The position numbers and the translations under genes were made by a program. The notes under the pieces are model-generated. The model saw only the letters and a program-made list of their open reading frames with translations, had not been told where the DNA came from and did not search any database. A stretch of DNA of 63,440 nt from a virus, in IMG/VR virus record IMGVR_UViG_3300017963_000286, positions 1 through 63,440 of that record; one strand, given 5' to 3'. Shown piece by piece: positions 58,782-63,440 of the stretch (positions within the stretch are counted from its first letter, which is position 1; each line of letters begins with the position of its first letter).

Positions 58782-58797
58782 GCGAACGCGCGTTCAC
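58782..58797. promoter_or_regulatory. 16-bp palindrome, copy k
   Basis: GCGAACGCGCGTTCAC, core intact. It overlaps the stop codon of the gene at 58794 and lies 8 nt before the next ATG. Confidence 0.75.
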
Positions 58798-58979
58798 AGC
58801 CCCAACCACCCCTGCTGCTCCTCGGTCAGATCCTCAGACCGGATCGCAAACATAATAGTCGTCGAGCGGCGCCCCGCCCCACGCTCCTTCGCCAGCCACA
58901 CTACCGGATGGTCATAGGTGAACACGTTGCGGGTCGATCCATCCACCCAGTCATACACCGTCAGCATCCAAGGCCGCAT
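58794..58979 (-). CDS. Small hypothetical protein
   Basis: 61 aa, MRPWMLTVYDWVDGSTRNVF at the start and a charged C-terminus. Overlaps the SPFH gene stop. Unknown. Confidence 0.5.
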   Translation of the reverse strand: MRPWMLTVYDWVDGSTRNVFTYDHPVVWLAKERGAGRRSTTIMFAIRSEDLTEEQQGWLGL

Positions 58980-59761
58980 CACTTCGCCCCCGACTGCGGC
59001 AGCATGTTGAGCAGCGGCGCGCCCTGGCCGAGCGTCAAGATGTGCGGCGGCTCACCATTCCACTTCTTGAGCGCCTGAACCATCTCCCACTCGACGAGTC
59101 CCTTGTTCTTCGAAAGCGCCTCAGAGCGGATCGTCATCGACTCGGCTTCGGCCTTGGCGGCGATCACCTGTTGATTAGCCTGCTCCTGGATCTCGACCGT
59201 CTTGTTGCGGGCTTCTGCCGCCTTTTGGATGGCGACCACCTTCGCCTCGACCGCCTTTTCGTAGGCGTCGTCGAAGTCTAGGTTTGTGAAATCCAGTCGC
59301 GTCGCTACAACCTGACGTGACTCAAGAACCTTGCGCACTTCCTCAAACGCCTTTGTACGCGCTTCGTCTCGCTTCGCCACTAGATCGTCAGCGATGTATT
59401 GTCCGGTCACGTCTTTGATCGCGCCCAGCAGCGCCGGACCGACAATCGTATTGGGCCAATCCACGCCAAATTGTCGGAAGAGCTTATGAATCACGGCTGG
59501 ATCCGGATAATACGTGATAGCGAAATCGATATCGACGCGCTGAGTGTCGCGTGTGAAACATGATGTTCTCGCTTCCCATTTCACTTCTCGAACCGATATC
59601 TCGGAAATGGTCGTCGTGAACGGATTGTAGAAGTAAAGCCCCTCGGGGAGAGGCTCCCCCTGGATCTCGCCGAAGCGGGTCTCAATCCCGCGAGATCCTG
59701 TATCGACCTGCTCGCACCCGATCAGCCCAGTCATCGTCAGAAAAATCGCCAAGTACCTCAT
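58979..59761 (-). CDS. SPFH/band-7 (prohibitin-like) lipoprotein
   Basis: 260 aa. Residues 1-16 form a short lipoprotein signal (LAIFLTMTGLIGC, Cys 16). Residues about 20-185 are an SPFH domain (RGIETRFGEI, GLYFYNPFTTTI, REVKWEA, QRVDIDFAITYYPDP, IHKLFRQFGVDW), and 185-240 a Ala/Glu/Lys coiled coil (AVEAKVVAIQKAAEARNK). Such proteins make ring scaffolds on membranes. The role in a phage is unknown; superinfection or lysis control are possibilities. ATG overlaps the upstream stop, GAGGG in front. Confidence 0.8.
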   Translation of the reverse strand: MRYLAIFLTMTGLIGCEQVDTGSRGIETRFGEIQGEPLPEGLYFYNPFTTTISEISVREVKWEARTSCFTRDTQRVDIDFAITYYPDPAVIHKLFRQFGVDWPNTIVGPALLGAIKDVTGQYIADDLVAKRDEARTKAFEEVRKVLESRQVVATRLDFTNLDFDDAYEKAVEAKVVAIQKAAEARNKTVEIQEQANQQVIAAKAEAESMTIRSEALSKNKGLVEWEMVQALKKWNGEPPHILTLGQGAPLLNMLPQSGAK

Positions 59762-60288
59762 CCTACCGCGCCCTCCGCTATCTTTAATTTTTTCTCGCGC
59801 AACATCTCCGCGATGTCCTCGAGACCGAAAAATCCGACAATGACGGGATCACTTCTGTATTGAAGCGATCCCGGCGAATCCGTTGACTCCCAACTAAAAT
59901 CCCGGGCTACCAAAGCCATCATCCGCAACATACTCGGTCGAGGATTATCGACTTCCCTGCGAAGCTCGGCCAATCGAGCTGCCGCTTCGACCACTATCGC
60001 CATCCGCAAAGGCTCTATCGCCTTCTCCAGTCCATAAAGCTCGATGTCCGCTTCGAAGCCAGTCGAATGCGGGCAGTCGTGACAATCCCCTACGGCGAAG
60101 GCCGAGACGCCCCAAAACGATCGAGCGGCCAGGTCCGGCTCCGTGCCGGACAGAAAATCGCCCCGATCATCAATTAAGACCATTCCATCGAGCATGTGCG
60201 GCTCAAAATCAAACCCGGCCGGTCCGAATCGAGTAATACCGAACTCAACGATAGCGTCTTGGCTGCGGCCCTCAAACATCACCGTCAT
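59758..60288 (-). CDS. Hypothetical protein
   Basis: 176 aa from the ATG at 60288 with GAGGG upstream. Beta-rich first half, a possible metal pair CHDC near residue 70, and a helical second half. Ends next to the SPFH gene with ATGA. Overlaps the CsrA gene end by 17 nt. Confidence 0.55.
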   Translation of the reverse strand: MTVMFEGRSQDAIVEFGITRFGPAGFDFEPHMLDGMVLIDDRGDFLSGTEPDLAARSFWGVSAFAVGDCHDCPHSTGFEADIELYGLEKAIEPLRMAIVVEAAARLAELRREVDNPRPSMLRMMALVARDFSWESTDSPGSLQYRSDPVIVGFFGLEDIAEMLREKKLKIAEGAVG

Positions 60289-60457
60289 CGTCATCCCTCT
60301 CTTTTCTACGATCCGGGCGGTCAAATCGCACGTCAGATTCGGCTTTACATCCGATCCGGACTTGCTTCCCCCGTATCGCCAACACTGTAATGAAGACCTC
60401 GCGATCTCCAATCACGATTCTCACCTCTTCGCCCAATCGACGTGTCAAAACCAGCAT
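60272..60457 (-). CDS. csrA: CsrA-like RNA-binding translational regulator
   Basis: 61 aa. Residues 1-48 follow CsrA closely: [34 protein letters not shown], then VRFDRPD, with the Arg at the position needed for RNA binding. The usual protein is a homodimer that binds GGA in leader RNAs and blocks or stabilises translation. Here a charged tail ([12 protein letters not shown]) replaces the normal end. It is coupled to the upstream gene as TGAATG without its own ribosome site. Confidence 0.85.
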   Translation of the reverse strand: MLVLTRRLGEEVRIVIGDREVFITVLAIRGKQVRIGCKAESDVRFDRPDRRKERDDDDGDV

Positions 60458-60637
60458 TCAATTCACCATGCGAAAAACGATAACCGCGACAACAACGACA
60501 ACAATGATGAAACGACGCACCACAATTCTAGTAATCTCGTGCTCGTCGACTCCGCCAAAACCACTGGCGCCAATCGTGTATGCCCCTTCAAAACAAACGA
60601 GGAGCAGGATCATCGCAAAGAGAGAGTCGATAGCCAT
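60458..60637 (-). CDS. Small membrane protein
   Basis: 59 aa from an ATG with GGAGG 7 nt upstream: MAIDSLFAMILLLVCFEGAY, and a second strongly hydrophobic span (FIIVVVVVAVIVF) near the C-terminus. Directly upstream of the CsrA gene. Unknown. Confidence 0.5.
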   Translation of the reverse strand: MAIDSLFAMILLLVCFEGAYTIGASGFGGVDEHEITRIVVRRFIIVVVVVAVIVFRMVN

Positions 60638-60966
60638 CCCTTTATCCTCCAAAGCACTCGGCGTAAGCGCGATTCAGGATGCGCCCCGATCTCCGCAAAT
60701 AGATCGGGAGATATCTCCTCCTGACCGCCAAGACCCTCCTCGGCGGCGTTTCGGCACGCAGCTATTGCTTCGGCGCAGTCGCGATTGCACAATTTGCATG
60801 ACAAGACGAAATTCTCGTCATCGTTTGTGCCGCCCAATGAGATCGGGATCCTGCGATCAACCGTGGTCTCATGCCACGCTAGCCGGCGTCGGCATCGGTA
60901 GCACTTGGGGTCGCGCTTAAATAAGCGGTCGCGAACTTCAGCGTAAAAAAACGACTTTGCTCTCAT
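60610..60966 (-). CDS. HNH endonuclease
   Basis: 118 aa from the ATG with GAGAGG 8 nt upstream. Core CYRCRRRLAWHETTVDRRIP near 21-40, then NDDENFVLSCKLCNRDC near 46-62, an intact HNH/zinc module, and a helical tail. Probably a free-standing homing-type enzyme. Confidence 0.7.
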   Translation of the reverse strand: MRAKSFFYAEVRDRLFKRDPKCYRCRRRLAWHETTVDRRIPISLGGTNDDENFVLSCKLCNRDCAEAIAACRNAAEEGLGGQEEISPDLFAEIGAHPESRLRRVLWRIKGWLSTLSLR

Positions 60967-61064
60967 CCTGAGAACCTCTCGGCGCATCAAATGCGATGGG
61001 TCGCAAATATCGAAAAAGGGATAAGCTCCGTTACCACCCATCCCATTAGAGAGTCCAGCGAATT

Positions 61065-61268
61065 CTAATCTTCTGGTTCCGGCTCTGAGCCGGCCGTCTT
61101 TTCGGCGCCTTCCGGAGAGACGTCGATCAGACCAACCAACACCACACGCATAGTCCGCCGAACAACCAGCCCCTCGCAAGCGAACGTCGCTGATCCACCC
61201 CGGCGATTCGCTCGAGCGGGCCGGCGCAGCCATCGTCGCCATCGACGAGGAATTTTGTAACGGCCCAC
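61065..61268 (-). CDS. Small basic protein
   Basis: 67 aa from a GTG with GGGAG upstream: MGRYKIPRRWRRWLRRPARA, then a hydrophobic strand (MRVVLVGLIDV) and an acidic tail. Unknown. The longer frame has no better start. About 100 bp on the low side of it hold no supported gene. Confidence 0.4.
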   Translation of the reverse strand: MGRYKIPRRWRRWLRRPARANRRGGSATFACEGLVVRRTMRVVLVGLIDVSPEGAEKTAGSEPEPED

Positions 61269-61309
61269 GGCGCTCCCTTGGCTGCGCGGGGCCACTCGGC
61301 AGCGCCTAG

Positions 61310-61558
61310 TTAGTTACGGGATTTGGCGTACTCGATACGAATGCTCCGACCCTTTAACTCGCGATGATGCAGTGCGCGCATTGCGTCTTCCGCTTCTCCG
61401 GCGGTCGCGAATTCGACGAAGCCAAAGCCTCGGCTGCGGCCGGTGTCGCGATCTTTCACGACCTGCGCTTTGATGACCTCGCCGTATGCCGAAAATGCCT
61501 CCAGCAGAGCGTCGTCATCGATTCCCCATTGCAGATTGCTAACATAGAGCTTTCGCAT
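61310..61558 (-). CDS. RRM-type RNA-binding protein
   Basis: 82 aa, a single RRM: RNP-2 LYVSNL at 4-9, RNP-1 RGFGFVEF at 43-50 (RDTGRSRGFGFVEF), and a final SIRIEYAK. Such short RRM proteins occur in bacteria as RNA chaperone-like proteins; a phage-encoded copy is unusual. ATG at 61558 is preferred, with only weak GGGA upstream. First gene of the minus-strand block at a divergent region. Confidence 0.82.
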   Translation of the reverse strand: MRKLYVSNLQWGIDDDALLEAFSAYGEVIKAQVVKDRDTGRSRGFGFVEFATAGEAEDAMRALHHRELKGRSIRIEYAKSRN

Positions 61559-61762
61559 CGATTGTCCCTGATATTGCGGCGGCCGGCACCGCCAGCACAA
61601 CGACTACCACCCAACAGTCCGTCTGTCGGGCGCCATCTTCCGTCTAGAATGGAATCGCTTGAAGTCAGACTACCAGGGCAGTAGGGCAGGGCGCAAGCCG
61701 AGCCAGAATTTGCTTTAAATAGGCATTATGGTTTATGAAGACCGAGAAAAGGAGAACCCATT
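61559..61762. promoter_or_regulatory. Divergent intergenic region
   Basis: 204 bp between the minus-strand RRM gene and a plus-strand gene, so it must hold promoters for both. On the plus strand TTTGCT, 16 nt, GTTTAT (61711-61738 approximately) is a candidate. No clear minus-strand -35/-10 pair is visible. A switch point between the two transcription directions. Confidence 0.45.
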
Positions 61763-62404
61763 ATGACCGTTGCCAAGAAGAAGTTTGACCCGCTTGCAAA
61801 CGCCCGTGTCGTTGGAGCAAAAACAAAAGGCCGGGAGGCCCTCGACCGCATCGAGATCCAAGATCAGGCCGTCGCTCGATCCGTCACGGAGTACGCTCGG
61901 CTCGACTCCCAAAAGAAGGAGGCGGAGGCTGCCGCTAAGCCGCATAAAGAAGCCATATTAGCTCAAGCGAGAGCGGCATTCGCTAACCGCCTGGCGTCGT
62001 CCGATGACCCCAGCTCATTCATGCTGACCGCTGGTGACACATCCATACAAGTGACGATTCCTCGAAAAATCGCTTCCCTCGGCGATCCAGAACTGAAAAC
62101 ACTCACCGAAGATTTCGGACGCGATGTCGTCGACGACTTACTCGAAAAGGGTGACAAGGTCGGTCTCAATCTTAAGGTCTGGGAAGCTCACGCAGACGTG
62201 CTCATCAGCGCTCTCAACGCGCTCGGGCCGGACGGCAGGCGACTCGTCCCGACCGAAGTCTTGTCAGCCCTGTTCATCCGAGACATGAAACCACGGGAAG
62301 ATATTTTTCAGCGGATCGTCAAACGAACTAATAAAAATCCCGAACAAATTCAGACACTATTGTTTGGCAAACTGGGCATCACGCCGACGCTTTCCGTGCG
62401 TTGA
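61763..62404 (+). CDS. Hypothetical plus-strand protein
   Basis: 213 aa with AAGGAG 7 nt before the ATG. Basic N-terminus (TVAKKKFDPLANARVVGAK), helical Glu/Ala/Lys region near 30-75, then a beta-helix mix (FMLTAGDTSIQVTIPRKIA). The C-terminal LFGKLGITPTLSVR is conserved-looking. One of only two supported plus-strand genes in the window. Unknown function. Confidence 0.65.
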   Translation: MTVAKKKFDPLANARVVGAKTKGREALDRIEIQDQAVARSVTEYARLDSQKKEAEAAAKPHKEAILAQARAAFANRLASSDDPSSFMLTAGDTSIQVTIPRKIASLGDPELKTLTEDFGRDVVDDLLEKGDKVGLNLKVWEAHADVLISALNALGPDGRRLVPTEVLSALFIRDMKPREDIFQRIVKRTNKNPEQIQTLLFGKLGITPTLSVR

Positions 62405-62468
62405 AACTCCTCCCTTGGGCGGGCCTTCGTGCTCGCCCGATCCCCCTCGGACTGATACCCTCCAATTC

Positions 62469-62999
62469 ATGTCCCTCACTATGCCAGCTTTCCGTGACTT
62501 TGCGTCGCCATGCCGATCGTTGATTAAGAGTCTCGTCAACGATCATGGATGGGTCGGCCAGCCGTGGCTCGGCTTTGCGCGCGTGGCGATCAAAATCGAT
62601 GCGAATGGCGTGATAGGATGCGTGTCGCCCGAGGGGCGCGACAGCATCAATGCTCTCGACGCCGAGACGCGGGCTATGATTCGGACAGCACTCACCCCGA
62701 AAACGCGAAGCAACGTCTACTTCGCGCTACGGGGGCGACGACCTGGCGAAAAGATATGGATCATGGATTGTCTCCGCGCCGAGGGCCGTGATCTGACGTT
62801 TGCGAGCTTTGCGGAACGATGGGAGGAGATCCCGAAAAATTTCATCTCCCCCAAGCTCAAGCTCGCCGCTCCGTTGCGGACCGATCACGCATGCTGGGAG
62901 GCGACCGCTGTCGGGAAAGTCCTCATGCGCAATCCCAACGCATGGGGATGGTTTCCGTCTTCCTCGCTCATTCTGCGATCACGAGACAGGTCACCCTGA
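62469..62999 (+). CDS. Plus-strand protein, possible degenerate ATP-dependent ligase-type domain
   Basis: 176 aa from the ATG at 62469 (start uncertain, no ribosome site). The order FARVAIKIDANGVIGCVSP, then GEKIWIMDCLRAEGRDLTFA and a FAERWEEI segment recalls the central part of ATP-dependent DNA/RNA ligases, but the nucleotidyl-lysine motif is not clear. Convergent with the next minus-strand gene, overlapping by 9 nt. Identification is tentative. Confidence 0.4.
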   Translation: MSLTMPAFRDFASPCRSLIKSLVNDHGWVGQPWLGFARVAIKIDANGVIGCVSPEGRDSINALDAETRAMIRTALTPKTRSNVYFALRGRRPGEKIWIMDCLRAEGRDLTFASFAERWEEIPKNFISPKLKLAAPLRTDHACWEATAVGKVLMRNPNAWGWFPSSSLILRSRDRSP

Positions 63000-63215
63000 C
63001 ACGCCCGCGAGGCCGAAAGGCATCTCGTATATGGGCTCGAAGTCGCCCGAGACAGTTTCGCTAAACGAAAAGCGATGATAAATCATCTCTCGATCGCGCT
63101 GCCCATCCACAAGCGTCCGCCCGGTCACCAGCTCCTTCCTGACATACCCTACCGCTGAGACCGTATCGACCCACGCCGGCCCTATCTGACTCAGAAATTT
63201 GACCTCCGTCGCCAT
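62991..63215 (-). CDS. Small hypothetical protein
   Basis: 74 aa, ATG with GGAGG upstream, following directly after the TAA of the gene at the right edge. Beta-rich with REMIYHRFSFSETVSGDF. Unknown function. Confidence 0.5.
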   Translation of the reverse strand: MATEVKFLSQIGPAWVDTVSAVGYVRKELVTGRTLVDGQRDREMIYHRFSFSETVSGDFEPIYEMPFGLAGVSG

Positions 63216-63216
63216 T

Positions 63217-63440
63217 TTAGTCCTCCTCGTCCCCGCCCCGCTCCAGGAGCGTCGGGATGGCCTCGGCCGTCTTCAGAAGGATCTCAAAGCGCTCGCGAGT
63301 CATGCCGATATTGCGAGCGAGGATCGGCAGCATCGCGGCTGTCGGGTTCGGGAAGGAATCTTTGAAATTGGCGACGAGCTCGCGGAGATCTGTCTCTGTT
63401 AGGCCCCGCGCCTGTCCTTTTTCGTCCTGTTCACGCTCGC
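63217..63440 (-). CDS. Partial phage protein (N-terminus off the right edge)
   Basis: An open frame without a start, 74 codons to a TAA. Helical, with LTETDLRELVANFKDSFPN, then LPILARNIGMTRERFEILL and an acidic end. Unknown family. Reads into the next minus-strand gene. Confidence 0.5.
   Translation of the reverse strand, partial: EREQDEKGQARGLTETDLRELVANFKDSFPNPTAAMLPILARNIGMTRERFEILLKTAEAIPTLLERGGDEED

Noticed and set aside
5615-58797. Palindrome copies as a CRISPR array or as terminators
   Set aside because: Copies lie kilobases apart with unrelated gene sequence between them, and they have no loop or U-tract.

Overview
The window reads as a stretch of a large tailed-phage genome (Caudoviricetes, myovirus-like T4-type head genes), GC-rich, with almost every gene on the minus strand in long runs with ATGA, GTGA or TGATG stop/start overlaps. 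No ribosomal, metabolic or chromosomal housekeeping genes are visible. Transcription of the main block therefore runs from high to low coordinates. The host cannot be fixed from the sequence. The Shine-Dalgarno sites, sigma70-like promoters and U-tract terminators are ordinary bacterial ones.

Layout. 63.4-61.8 kb: two plus-strand genes facing minus-strand genes across a divergent intergenic region. 61.6-58.5 kb: an RNA-binding RRM protein, an HNH nuclease, a CsrA homologue and an SPFH/band-7 lipoprotein. 57.9-54.3 kb: a glycosyltransferase, an unusual class-II-shaped tRNA with a Cys anticodon, an HNH nuclease and a cytosine-C5 DNA methyltransferase with a conspicuous second reading frame. 54.2-39 kb: about 45 very small genes (zinc-ribbon, membrane and phage-conserved hypotheticals, a CAP-domain lipoprotein, an XRE-type regulator), many too short for routine ORF calling. 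38.9-30.2 kb: virion structural and fibre-like proteins, a zinc peptidase, a YiiX-type cysteine peptidase, two sugar-transferase-like proteins and a SAM methyltransferase. 29.9-26.3 kb: three tandem relatives of a ParB-like/DNA methyltransferase. 26.2-12.4 kb: the head module: terminase large subunit with an intein in its P-loop, portal, ADP-ribosyltransferase-like protein, metallophosphoesterase, acidic core protein, prohead protease fused to a scaffold-like region, and major capsid protein. 12.2-0 kb: a LAGLIDADG-endonuclease/DNA-methyltransferase fusion, an AAA ATPase, a CHAP lysin, a Nudix protein, a neck-like protein and several proteins that look packaged.

Two features tie the window together. 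First, a 16-bp palindrome, GCGAACGCGCGTTCGC, occurs 11 times (9 with an intact 12-bp core), mostly at gene junctions. It behaves like a stoperator or operator set and has the GAAC-N4-GTTC form of the LexA box known from Gram-positive bacteria. Second, at least eight proteins scattered across the window carry short basic N-terminal leaders ending in a [LIV]-x-E site like the one cut by T4-type prohead proteases. This suggests a family of internal head proteins co-packaged with DNA and injected, including a Nudix hydrolase and possibly a peptidase and an ADP-ribosyltransferase.
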